DNA of 64,000 bases from Rugalucina vietnamica (lineage: Eukaryota > Mollusca > Bivalvia > Lucinida > Lucinidae), in assembly GCA_964017185.1 (NCBI GenBank), contig OZ024871.1, forward strand, positions 30,046,488-30,110,487, written 5' to 3'. The notes below the pieces were generated by a model. That model did no database searches. It was given only the letters and a program-made list of their open reading frames with translations, and was not told the DNA's origin. Shown here one piece after another: positions 36,567 to 47,600 of the stretch. Numbering within the stretch: position 1 is the first letter of the stretch; each line of letters starts with the position of its first letter. The position numbers and the translations under genes were made by a program.

Positions 36567-38447
36567 GTTGTCGTCATGCGACAAGAGAATGTCAGGAAAT
36601 AGTATTATGGTGGTTTCAGCTGCCTTCACAGCGATGGTTATGTGCTGGACAAACCAGGGTGATCTTTCTTCTTGTTTACCGGACTGACATTATTCCTGGC
36701 GCTGCCGTGTGAATTTGTGATAGATATTACTGTTACTGAGTGTGTGCTTGTATAGTATGTGTGAGAAAGATAAAGTGATGGAACATTTTGTTGATGGCAC
36801 AGTAGTCTAAACATGGTAGGTCTTAGGTTAAAATTTGCAGATAATTTGTTAATTTTTCATATTAAACCCTAAGTTGTAGGTATTCATTAGAAGTACCATG
36901 TTGGGCTTATCATGAACATCTTGGGTTTTATGGGGATATAATGCCTTTCTCTCTTGATCTTTGTTTTGGGGCTGTGGCCCCTTAAATTCACCTCTGTGAG
37001 GTGACTGAAAGCCAACGAAATTTTATCAACCACTTTTAGAAATGTGTGACATACAAAATGTTTGATCACTTTCTTTGATTGTTTTAAAAAAAGGTCAATT
37101 GAAGGCTTGACTCGCACCAGTGTATTCGACAAAAACACAAACACCCATGTGTGTTGAATAAAAGTCGAGTCATTTGGATGAGTGTGAATCAAGCCTCTAT
37201 TTGACTCAGCACATGTGGTTTAGAGTGATTGAGGCAGTAATGTCATCGACAGATTTAGCATGGCAGTAAGGAATTTCTCACAAAATATGTCACAAGATAC
37301 TAACATCATTGTCAGTACATGATTTTGACTTTATGCTCCAGTTCACAAACGATGTACAGACAGCAGCCTGACTGTGGTTGGATTTTAGTTGATTTTGATG
37401 ATTTCTCAATGGATAAGTTGTGGGTAATCATTAAAAGGGCTTCTAGTAGAGCTTTCTGAGTACCCACAACTTAAATCCTTATGAAGAATTGATAAAAATC
37501 ATCATTTATCACCAAGTACCTTAATCAGGCCAATGTCAGTGGAATATACAACACCAGACTATAGTCATTCAGCTGTAGCTGCGGTATTGGTGCAGTCAGA
37601 ATTCACAGGATACGAATCTCAGTAGTGCCTTGCTCAACTTAGTTTACACAGAACGACAATGTGGGCACTGCCATGTGTAGTTAAAGATTGCTGTCATTTT
37701 AGTGTAGTTATTAATCGGAAGATTTGGTAAAAGCGGATGCTTAGCAGTAATGAAAATACAATGTTTTTACCTAAAAGTTGTGCTGTGGATGCTCTGTAGA
37801 ATTATTTTGCCACAAGATTTTATAGAGAAACAAGAAACCATCTGTGATTTGTTAACAGAAAAAGTGGTAAAATATTGCAAAATGTTCAATTTGATGAAGC
37901 TTTGAGCGCCACTATTGTTAGATTTAAAATGGTGCTGTTAGATTTTCATATCAACTCCATAGTATTTGTTATGCTGCTGCATTCAAGTGTGTGCTATGAA
38001 AACAAGTGTGCTGACATTGTTGGGGGATAGGTTTGGGGTTGGGGAGAATAAAACTTCTTACGCAGTGTAGCTAACACAAGCATGCTACTAACAATACACT
38101 GTGACAAGCAATTCATCACCAATGATTTCGGAAATCTGCAGGATAGCCGAAACTAGCTATTAGAACTTTCCAAAACTAACAAGCTCTAAAATGTTTGAAC
38201 AATTTATTTACAGCAAAATGTCTGTTTCACAGAAGTTCATGCATCCAAGTCATCAATTAAATTGCCACTCTTGCAAAATTTGTCTCCTATTTGTTTACTG
38301 ATTAGTAGAAAGTAATTTTAGGCCTAATTCTGTTTTAAGTCTGTATCATTTCTCACTGTAGATCACTTCCATACACATCCATTTCTTTCATCCAGGGTAG
38401 CTCTTGTGGTTATACAAGCTAATGTTTTAATCATCCTGTTTGATCTA
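36567..38447 (+). other. CNOT3 3'UTR and 3' flank
   Basis: No further coding exon. Contains two imperfect hairpins, 37104-37195 (arms around aggcttgactcgcacc) and 37395-37505 (arms around aagttgtgggta). Candidate polyadenylation hexamers aataaa occur near 37151 and 38048, but I cannot say which, if any, is used. Confidence 0.5.
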
Positions 38448-38647
38448 GGTACACAGTATAGTCCAAGGTTTGACACTTCAGACTTGGCGTCCCATCCGGG
38501 GCTGTTCTGCTTGCTAAGACACAATGTATAGAAAAATGAAATAAAAGTTCAAATTGAAAAATTAGATTCACTTCTGATATCCCTTAAAATGAAAGTAGAC
38601 CAACCCAAATGATAATAATGGACAAGTCAGTTTGTCACAGATGGGTC
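38448..38647. mobile_element. MITE-B copy 4
   Basis: Diverged: acacagtatagtccaagg and cgtcccatccggggctgttc correspond to the two palindrome arms; right end agatgggtcaag. Confidence 0.65.
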
Positions 38648-38758
38648 AAGACATTAGTTTTTGTTTCCACTTGATCTCATTGAGCTACTCTGGTCCATTG
38701 TTATAGAATCAGTATTACTACAGCCCATAGGTGGCAAAAACTAATAGAAGCAACATTT

Positions 38759-38990
38759 GAGCAGCATCATAAAAAACTGATTTTTGCCTATGCGAAAACA
38801 AAGGCGCAGATCAGCTTCGCAGTAACTGGGAAGCTGATCAGTGCCTTTGTTTTCGCTACACGGATAGTACAATCGCCCTTCTTCTTAAAACCAAAGTTTC
38901 AAGTATCTTGCCTGCTTCTTTGTCGTACCCTCTGGTGTGTGTCGGACCTGGTCGGAAACGCAAATTGTTGGTTTTCTCATGCGTAGGCTC
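38759..38990 (+). mobile_element. MITE-A copy 20
   Basis: Full length; flanks attt and atat. Inner stem has one mismatch (cttcgcag/ctgggaag). Confidence 0.88.
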
Positions 38991-40898
38991 ATATATCTAC
39001 AATATCAGTAGCAGAAATGCGGTTTCATACAGCCATTGACTAGTACATGTCAACTGTTTTTGCTGCCAGTCTGCTGTATTCACGCACAAGATGGAGTAAA
39101 AGGAACCTTAACTGTAGCTTTATTTCCTTCTATTAGCCTGTTTATTTCTTAAATAAAAATTAAATATTAAAACAACACGGTGGTTTTGCTTGTACATAAC
39201 TTGAAAGGTGAAATTCCTCTACTTATACATAATGTAATATTAAAAAAGAAAGGCTGCATAGGACAAAAAGTTCCTGTTCATAAGTAAACTTATTGGCTTA
39301 GTGGCGTTTAATCGATTTTGGTTTGCTATTGGTTCCTTTTGCTTTATCTTGTTCTATATATTGTCACATTTTCATTTTACACATCTTTTTTTTCTCTCGC
39401 ATTTTCTGACAATAGAAATCTTGCATTTTCTGTTACAGCATTGTCTCATGGTAAGGAATGGTGCATTTCAATCACTTGTTCATAAAACTTTAATTGCATT
39501 TGTGACCAATGTAGATCTGGATCTGCAAGGGTGTACACATAATGTTGCCAGCTATATGAAAGGAAGAAATATTTGAGGACAAAGTGAATATAAAAGCCTG
39601 CATGGTCAAGCCACTGCCTAGCAATCCAGTTTTGCAAGTTGGACCACCACCCCCCCAAAGGGAATGCTGGCCAATCTGGATATAGTTAGACCCAGGCAGA
39701 ACTTGGTCTCCAGCTTGGGCCATGGTCCGATTTATTGATTTGTTCATGCGGTTCCATCTGTCATAAAGCATTTATACATTCACCTCACTCATATTAGGCA
39801 GTCTCTTCATGAAATTGGCCATAATTACTAGTCTTTCAACTCACATGTTCATGCATATATTCATTCAGTGCTGTAGTGATCAAATCATCTGTCTGTGGTA
39901 TGTGTAAATAAGCAGGCTATGACCTTGTCAGATCTAGGCATGGAATAGGGGATATGCTGATGAAGAAAAGAAGGGCATTGTGCTATTCTCATGAAGTTAT
40001 TTGTTATTAACTTTACCTCCAGTGTTTCCAATTATTGAGTTGAAGTCTGTAATATACTGCTCAAAATAATTTAAGGATCGCTTTAATATTTTCCATGTAT
40101 CGTAGTTGAAAGCGCACAAAGTATAACCACATTTCATTACGAAAATTTGCGCCGAGGCAGTTCTAACGAGTAAACACGATCTGTTTTGGATCAAAAATAA
40201 GAAAAATAGGTATATTCCTGCATACCCCTGTTTTGCTGTTTTATACACATGCTATCCAGATGTAGTGGCATTCCACAAAGATTTAGAATATCTGATTATT
40301 TTGTATTGTGTGAATAGTGCTTTGAAGACACTGACAACAAGAAATCTTTCCTGGAAATATGCTGTCTAAGTCCATTAAGCTTTGTTTGATCCTTAATTTA
40401 TTTTGAGTAGTATTACTTAGTTGTCATTTTAAGTTGAGCACTTATGTAGGTGGCTTAGATCAGTTTTCCATTCTGTAGTCAAGCTTAAGATACTTTGTAC
40501 TGTCAAAATTTTGAAAAATTTCAGAAATATATTTTATGTTTTCAGTTCTGTAAATTCATTGTTTTTACGTTAGAACAAAGACAAGGGGTAAAGCTAAAAT
40601 GTTGCTTTTAGGTCTATGCCTTGGTTATGTTGGCATTTTGTTAAGATTCAAGTTGAGGATTATGTGCTAGTAGGAGTGCAAAAAATCAAAGCAATATGTG
40701 ATTTGTTTTCCTTGTGCAATACCAAAGACAATGTGTAGCAGGAGTGGAATAAAATCTGCAAGAGTACTGTAAAATAGATATTTTGGCAGCATTTTTTTGC
40801 ATTATTTAACATGGCATAATGCAAATGAATTAACAAAAGCGGGTTGGCGCTGTTTGACTAGATGTGTGAATAGAAGTTCTCAAACATAAGGATCAAAT
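38991..40898. other. No gene seen
   Basis: AT-rich; ORFs are short and without known motifs. aataaa occurs near 39150. Confidence 0.5.
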
Positions 40899-41125
40899 AA
40901 GCCACCTCATGGGAAATCAACAATTTGCATATGCGAAAACAAAGGCGCAGATCAGCTTCGCGGTTACCGCGAAGCTGATCAGCGCCTTTGTTTTCGCTAC
41001 ACGGATAGTACAATCCCTCTACTTCTTAAATACTAAATTTCATGCTTCTAGCTCTTTTCTGTACAGGCCGGTTTGTGTGGGACCTGTTCGGAAACCACAT
41101 TGTTGGTTTTTCCACAAAGCGGCTC
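40899..41125 (+). mobile_element. MITE-A copy 21
   Basis: aaat on both sides. Inner stem cttcgcgg/ccgcgaag fully paired. Confidence 0.92.
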
Positions 41126-41324
41126 AAATAGTACAAGACATTCCAGAATCATGCTAATATTTCTGTAACTATTATCATGTTATTACCAACAGTAAAAGAG
41201 ATTGGTGGCAATGTGGATTTGGATATAAGCTAGGCTTTGAGATAAAATGACATTATTACGAATGCAATCATCAAATAAATGAATGGATAAACTATGCTCA
41301 TGATTATCCATGCCCCAAGGTTAT

Positions 41325-41521
41325 GAAACTTGTCATGCTCAACTCAACTGAGTATAAAACTTAAGAATACTGAAATAGCAAAAGTCAGCATAAATTTCAA
41401 GTTTCAATCATAAAAGTCATTTATCCTGCTAATAAACGTTAGTGCAAAAATAAGAGCATTTTAACATGTTTGAGCAGAATGAAGTACATTCTCAATTGTA
41501 TTGAGCATGTAAAGTTTTATT
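41325..41521. mobile_element. MITE-H copy 2
   Basis: gaaacttgtcatgctcaact at the left and attgagcatgtaaagtttta at the right as inverted ends, with tttatcctgctaataaa inside. Confidence 0.65.
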
Positions 41522-41633
41522 AGCTCAGGGGCCATGTCTTTGTTGTTCACTGCTTAGTATGATGCCTTATTCTCTCATGGCAAAGTTCAAATACTCAAGC
41601 TGGTCTGTCTAGCTGGACTGAATGCTTGTAAAT

Positions 41634-41868
41634 GAGCCACTGCATGGGAAAACCAACAATCTGCAGAGCCGAAAACAAAGGCGCAGATCAGCTTCGCAGT
41701 AACTGCGAAGCTGATCAGCGCCTTTGTTTTTGCTATAGGGATATTACAATTCCTCTACTTTCTAAATCCAAAATTTCCAGCCTCTAGTCATCTTATGTGA
41801 CTGTACAGGCCGGTTTGTGTTGGGCCTGGTCGGAAACCCAAATTGTTAGTTTTCTCACGCACAGGCTC
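41634..41868 (+). mobile_element. MITE-A copy 22
   Basis: aaat on both sides. Best hairpin: 41672-41699 pairs with 41703-41730 over 28 bases with a single A-A mismatch and loop taa. Confidence 0.94.
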
Positions 41869-42369
41869 AAATCAGTTACAAGAAACACACCGGTTATCCA
41901 GAGACAACCAATGTGACTGAGAACAACCAATGCAACTGAAATCATAACATGTATTAGGCTTTGTGGTGTAAATAACTACATGGGAACAACTGACCACAGG
42001 TCTTTCTGACCATGGTAAGTTATTCCCAGGCAGGTATTTATTCTGTAGTGCCACATATTGATTTCATGTGGTTGTTGTTCTCAGCTGCATTGGTAGTATC
42101 AGGATAACCAGTGTGAACTAAAATTCTCAGGAAAAAGTTGACATTGTTGTGATTTGAAGGAAGGTTTTAACTATTTTGACAGCAGCCTTAGAACATGATA
42201 ATAGCAAGTGTAACTAAATGGCAGGGACTTTCATGAAGATTTTTTGTGTAAAACTGATAATTACTGTTATAGAACAAAGAGTTTTTACTTGTTTTTCTCA
42301 CAAGTAGTGACGCAAATTTTAACTGTGTTGGCAACTTGGGTGCGTAAATTGGTTGATGCAACATTATTT

Positions 42370-42605
42370 GAGCCGCATCGTGAGAAAACGGGATTTTTGC
42401 CTATGCGAAAACAAAGGCGCAGATCAGCTTCGCAGTAACTGCGAAGCTGATCTAGCGCCTTTGTTTTCGCTACACGGGTACTACAATTTCTCTTATTCTT
42501 AAATCCGAAATTTCAAGCTTGTAGCCTGCTTCTGTGACTGTACAGGCCGGTTTGTGTCAGACCTGGTCGGAAAGCCCGAAGACCGGTTTTCTCGCGTCGA
42601 GGCTC
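42370..42605 (+). mobile_element. MITE-A copy 23
   Basis: attt on both sides. Hairpin as copy 22 but with one extra base (gatctagcgcc) in the second arm. Confidence 0.93.
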
Positions 42606-44020
42606 ATTTTATACTGTTGTTATTGCTGTATTGTCATTGATTATCAGATATATACAGTTGGAGCATATTGTTGAATCTTATAGACAAGCGTCTGAAGGAT
42701 CACTACATAGGGTACAAGCGGCCGAAAGATCACCAGAAAACTATTTTGGCAGGGGTTTTGGAGACTTGATTGGTTCTGGTGGTCATATTTTATTTTTTCT
42801 TCTGTGAAATATATTTAATGTGGCTTTTTGTATAACACAGTGCAAAATGTTGAGTTTAAATACAAACTGTGCAAACTGTCAGCAGCAATATGAGTGATGT
42901 CCTGCAATGGCTGTTTATCCGGTATCTCTGGTATTTCAGATAATATTTCCTGAACATGAAAGTAAAATATTTCACAGAGACAAAATTAACAATGACCATC
43001 AAAACAGATCAAGTCCAATCCCCGCAAGGTACTATGTTTGTTCTGTCGTCGGGCTCATTTGTGATAGTTGTGATATGTAGAACACTTCCCAACATGCTTT
43101 GTTTGATGAAATGATTGTGATTCAACTTTTTAGGGGTTGATTTATTGTCATTTTAGCTTGTAAAACATGTTGGGTCAAGATTTGGAAAGAACAGTTACTC
43201 TTTACACTGTTGTACAACAGTGATGAGTTACGGTTCTTGCCTGAACTTGTCCACCTGAAGATTTTAGTTTATAAATGTACACATCATTTGTATAAGTGTG
43301 TCCTATTTTTGTACAGCATAAAATGTGATACCTCAGTGTTCAAGCCTCTGGCAGACGAGGCTGTGGATGGGTTTAGAGAGCCGCATCCACTGCCAGTTTT
43401 ACAATGAAGCGAATGATGTGGATATGTGATGTTAATCCAAGGACAATTTTATTTAGATTTTCATAGATGAATGTGCTGGGTATGTACATGTGTATTATAA
43501 TTGCATCAAAATAAGTTCCCACGATGTTCTCAAGAGTATTGTGGATTCTCTGAATACCTACATACATACCTAAAATAAATATTCTGGAAAATTTAAGAAA
43601 AAAATGTACCTGGCAGATTAACACAACATACCCATATTGTTTGATTCATTGAAATCTAGTTGTATATATTCTGGGGGCCAAACACAAAGGTGAACAGAAA
43701 ATGCTGAAAGAAGAGAAAAAAATTATAAAGGCAAAATACAGTGATTTTGTCCATGCAGTTTAGTCGTATTTCTATCTTTAATACCTGCAAACCAGCCACT
43801 AAATGAAATGATCAAGATGGCTTTGTCGGTAGCATCCCACCATCAGGAAAACTAGACTCAGACCTTCAGCTGTTATTTACAATCTCCATGCGTGTTTACA
43901 CAAGGGCATTCCGAACGTAGTGGAGTGAGGATTCGCAACTACAGAAAAACATGAAATGTATACCCTCTAAACCCCCACTTTTATATGGTAAAACTGGGGT
44001 TTGCAGGGGTAAAGCTATTT
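42606..44020. other. No gene seen
   Basis: Short ORFs only (for example 43210-43407) with no motif. Confidence 0.45.
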
Positions 44021-44128
44021 TTCTTATGTTTGCTCCAAAACAAGATTGTGGGTACTCGTTAGAACCACCTCGGCGAGGCGGTTCTAATGTGTACCCTTAG
44101 TCTATGTTTTGAGCAAAAATAAGAAAAA
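44021..44128. mobile_element. Near-perfect 108-bp palindrome
   Basis: Arms of about 50 bases (atttttcttatgtttgctcc ... ggttctaatgtgtaccc) meet at cctcggcgagg near 44074. Probably a small fold-back element. Confidence 0.7.
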
Positions 44129-44283
44129 TATAAAAAAAATTCCAATGAAAATTTTCAATTTTTACGACTTGAGAAAAATCTTTATATATCATGGATATGT
44201 TTTCATTATAGCTTTATCGGTAGTGTGTCTGGTCCATAAGGATGCAGACCTGCAAGCGATTGTCACATGCATATTTCTTTCAT

Positions 44284-44492
44284 GGGGTATCGTGATGGCT
44301 TAGTGGTATAGAATCGGACTTATAATCCAGAAGTCCTGGATTGGATAACAACGGGGGTTATCAGGTTGTGTCCTTGAACATCAACTCTCCAGAGTACTGG
44401 TTTAATAATGTTCAAGAAGTGATGGCTCTGTCCTGGCATGACTGGAAAATTGTTGACAGGGACATTAAACCTCAGTATAAACCAAACAAAAA
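44284..44492 (+). mobile_element. SINE
   Basis: Head tgatggcttagtggtatag (box A), gtcctggattggataac (box B area), then ccagagtactggtttaata and tail gacagggacattaaacctca. Confidence 0.75.
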
Positions 44493-44705
44493 ACAGGAAG
44501 ATTTGGTCATAAAGATATTTCTGGGGCAATTCTTCCTCTTCTGCTGATTCAATAAGAGCATGTCAGTTAATGGTGAAACAAATTTGCAATAAGTACTGAT
44601 AACCTGCCTCTGGGAGGCTTGTGCAAGAACAGTGTGGCTAGGTTAACGGCTGTTGATCTTGGACCAGTTGTTCAAAATTAACGATATCGTTAGTTAATGA
44701 TTCAT

Positions 44706-46512
44706 TATGTCTCCCCCCGACAGGGTCGGGAGACATATTGTTTTTCCCCGTGCGTCTGTCCGTCCGTCTGTCTGTCTGTCCGTCCGTCTGTCTGTCACAA
44801 ATCGTGTCCGCCCTATAGCTTGAAAACCGTTAAAGATTTTTCAATGAAACTTGGTACACTTGTAAACCACGACGAGACGATGTGTCATGCACAAGAACCA
44901 TAACTCTAGCTTGAGTATTTTAGGAGTTATTTCCCTTTGATTATTTTCGATACAATTTCGTGTCCGCTGTATAACTTGAAAACTGTTAAAGATTTTTCAA
45001 TGAAACTTGGTACACTTGTAGACCACGACGAGACGATGTGTCATGCACAAGAACCATAACTCTGGCATGAGTATTTTTGGAGTTATTTCCCTTTGATTAT
45101 TTTCGATACAATTTCGTGTCCGCTGTATAACTTGAAAACCGTTTAAGATTTTTCAATAAAACTTGGTACACTTATTGAGCATGATCAGCCTCGACAGGGT
45201 CGGGAGACATATTGTTTTTCCCCGTGCGTCCGTCCGTCCGTCCGTCCGTCCGTCACAAATCGTGTCCGCCCTACAGCTTGAAAACCGTTAAAGATTTTTC
45301 AATGAAACTTGGTACACTTGTAAACCACGACGAGACGATGTGTCATGCACAAGAACCATAACTCTAGCTTGAGTATTTTAGGAGTTATTTCCCTTTGATT
45401 ATTTTCGATACAATTTCGTGTCCGCTGTATAACTTGAAAACTGTTAAAGATTTTTCAATGAAACTTGGTACACTTGTAGACCACGACGAGACGATGTGTC
45501 ATGCACATGAACCATAACTCTGGCATGAGTATTTTTGGAGTTATTTTCCTTTGATTATTTTCGATACAATTTCGTGTCCGCTGTATAACTTGAAAACCGT
45601 TTAAGATTTTTCAATAAAACTTGGTACACTTATTGAGCATGATCAGACGATGTGTCATGCACAAGAACCATAACTCTGGCTTGAGTATTTTATGAGTTAT
45701 TTCCCTTTGATTATTTTCCATACAATTCATGTCTGCTTTCTAACTCGAAAATCGTAAGAGTTATTTCAATGAAACTTGGTACACTTATAAAGCACGATGA
45801 GATTACGTGTCGTGTTAAAGAACCATAACTCTTGCTTGCATATCTTTGGAGTAATTTCCCTTTGATTATTTTCCATACAATTTCGTGTCCACCCTATAAC
45901 TTGAAAACCGTAAGAGAAATTTCAGTGAAACTTGGTACACTTATAAAGCATGATGAGACGATGTGTCATGCACAAGAATTATAACTCTTGCTTTCATATC
46001 TTTGGAGTTATTTCCCTTTGATTATTTTTCCATACAATTTCATGTCCACTCTATAACTTGAAAACCATAAGAAATATTTCAATGAAACTTGGTACACTTA
46101 TAAAGACGATGAGATGTAGTGTCATTCTAAAGAACCATAACTCTTGCTTGCATATCTTTGGAGTTATTTTCCTTTGATTATTTTCCATTCAATTTCGTGT
46201 CTGCTCTATAACTCAAAAACCATTAGAGATTTTTCAATGAAACATGGTACACTTATAAAGCATGATGCACAAGAATCATTACTCTTGCTTTCATATCTTT
46301 GGAGTTATTTCCCTTTGATTATTTTCCAAACACTTTCGTGCCCCCTCTATAACTTGAAAACCGTAAGAGATATTTCAATGAAACTTGGTACACTTATAAA
46401 ACAGAATGACAGGATATGTGATGCACAAGAACTATAACTCTTGCTTGCATATTTTGGACATGCATGTAGAAAGGGGGGAGACATCAGTTTTCACATAGAA
46501 AACAAATTCTAG
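44706..46512. mobile_element. Helentron-like element D with internal tandem repeats
   Basis: tgtctcccccc near the left end is inverted at 46474-46486, near the right end. It is followed by a hairpin gttttc-acata-gaaaac and the terminal ctag. Comparison with the empty site in copy C3 shows insertion in a T run without duplication. The inside is about eleven repeats of 150-160 bases (tttcaatgaaacttggtaca). The left 474 bases, including the terminal ccgacagggtcgg hairpin and a (GTCC)n run, are present twice (offset 44718 to 45192). Confidence 0.78.
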
Positions 46513-46649
46513 TTAAAATTTCAAACATGAATATTACAAATACACTGTCATTTGCAATGTGATTCTCACATTTTGTCAACAAAAAATAACAGTGTATTTG
46601 CTTATGTAGTCGGCATTTACACGAGTTGATATCTTAACGATGACCTTAA

Positions 46650-46870
46650 CTCATTTAAGCCTGGCGTCCCTTTTGTGGGACATAGGCAAACAGTATAGCC
46701 CCAGATGTGACGCCGCAGAACGCGGCGTCCCATCTGGGGCTATTCTGTTTGCTTACAGTAATTTCATTGAAAAATGGAATAAAATTTTAAAATCACACCT
46801 ACGGCCCCCAAAAACGAAGGTGGACTCGCCTAAATGATAATGATGGGAGAATTCATTCGTCAAAAATGGG
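46650..46870. mobile_element. MITE-B copy 5, complete, TTAA target
   Basis: TTAA at 46646-46649 and 46871-46874. Inverted ends, and an inner palindrome with apex gcagaac between gacgccgc and gcggcgtc. Copy C3 has a single ttaa at the equivalent point. Confidence 0.92.
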
Positions 46871-46898
46871 TTAAGCTTACGAAGTTTTGAACAACTGG

Positions 46899-47338
46899 CT
46901 CAAGGGGCATACAAGTAATATATCAACAATTCATACCTTCTAATCAGTGGGCCTATGTCTTGCAAGTTCTTTGGTTGAAAGATTTTTCCCACTTCCACTG
47001 ATTCGAGAAGAGCAAGTTGCCAGTTGTTGGTAAAAAGAGTGTGCACTAAATACTTGTAAACAGTATTTTAGAGGCTCACCAAAGAAGGGTATAGTATAGT
47101 TGTTTTCATTTAGCCAGCTGTCCCAGTATTATATCCGTTTACCCTTGGCACATGTCCCCCAAACTGACTTGTAAATGTTTCAAAAATTACTTTAATTTAT
47201 ACTTTAAAATTACTTTAAGTAGCCTACCAACGTCAATGATCCATGAAATACAAGTCAGTGACATAGAGTCATGGTGTTAAGTATGCCAAGGACAACCAAG
47301 CCGTTTCATGCTAACATCTCTTTCAATGCTACAAACAC
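46899..47338. other. No gene seen
   Basis: AT-rich spacer; nothing recognised. Confidence 0.45.
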
Positions 47339-47539
47339 ACCGCCGCATAAAAAACAGTGATTTGCAAATGCTAAACCAAAGGCGCAGATCGCCTTTGTTT
47401 TCGTCAGTTGGATAGTACAATTTCTGTTTTTCCTAAATCCGAAATTTCAAGCTTCTAGACATCATCTGAGACTGCACAGAGTATATTATGTCAGACCTGG
47501 TTGGAAATCCCGAAGGCCGGTTTTCTCGTGTCGCGGCTT
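47339..47539 (+). mobile_element. MITE-A copy 24
   Basis: The hairpin is deleted to ggcgcagatcgcctttg, so only the outer stem remains. Ends worn, no clear duplication. Confidence 0.8.
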
Positions 47540-47600
47540 ATGTAACTCAACACAGATATTGATTAAGTCCATCAACCATGAAATATAGGTCAATGATATA

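Larger units (their letters stand above)
44664..46898. mobile_element. MITE-C copy 2, carrying insertions of D and MITE-B
   Basis: Ends ccagttgttcaaaattaacg and cgaagttttgaacaactgg. The core palindrome is at about 46525-46600. Element D interrupts it at 44706-46512 and MITE-B copy 5 at 46650-46870. Copy 3 at 61861 shows the same site without D or B. Confidence 0.85.

Noticed and set aside
39301-39576. Hydrophobic 91-codon ORF
   Set aside because: AT-rich chance frame rich in Phe and Leu with no homologous motif, in a gene-poor flank.
43210-43407. 65-codon ORF downstream of CNOT3
   Set aside because: Short, no recognisable domain, no supporting context.
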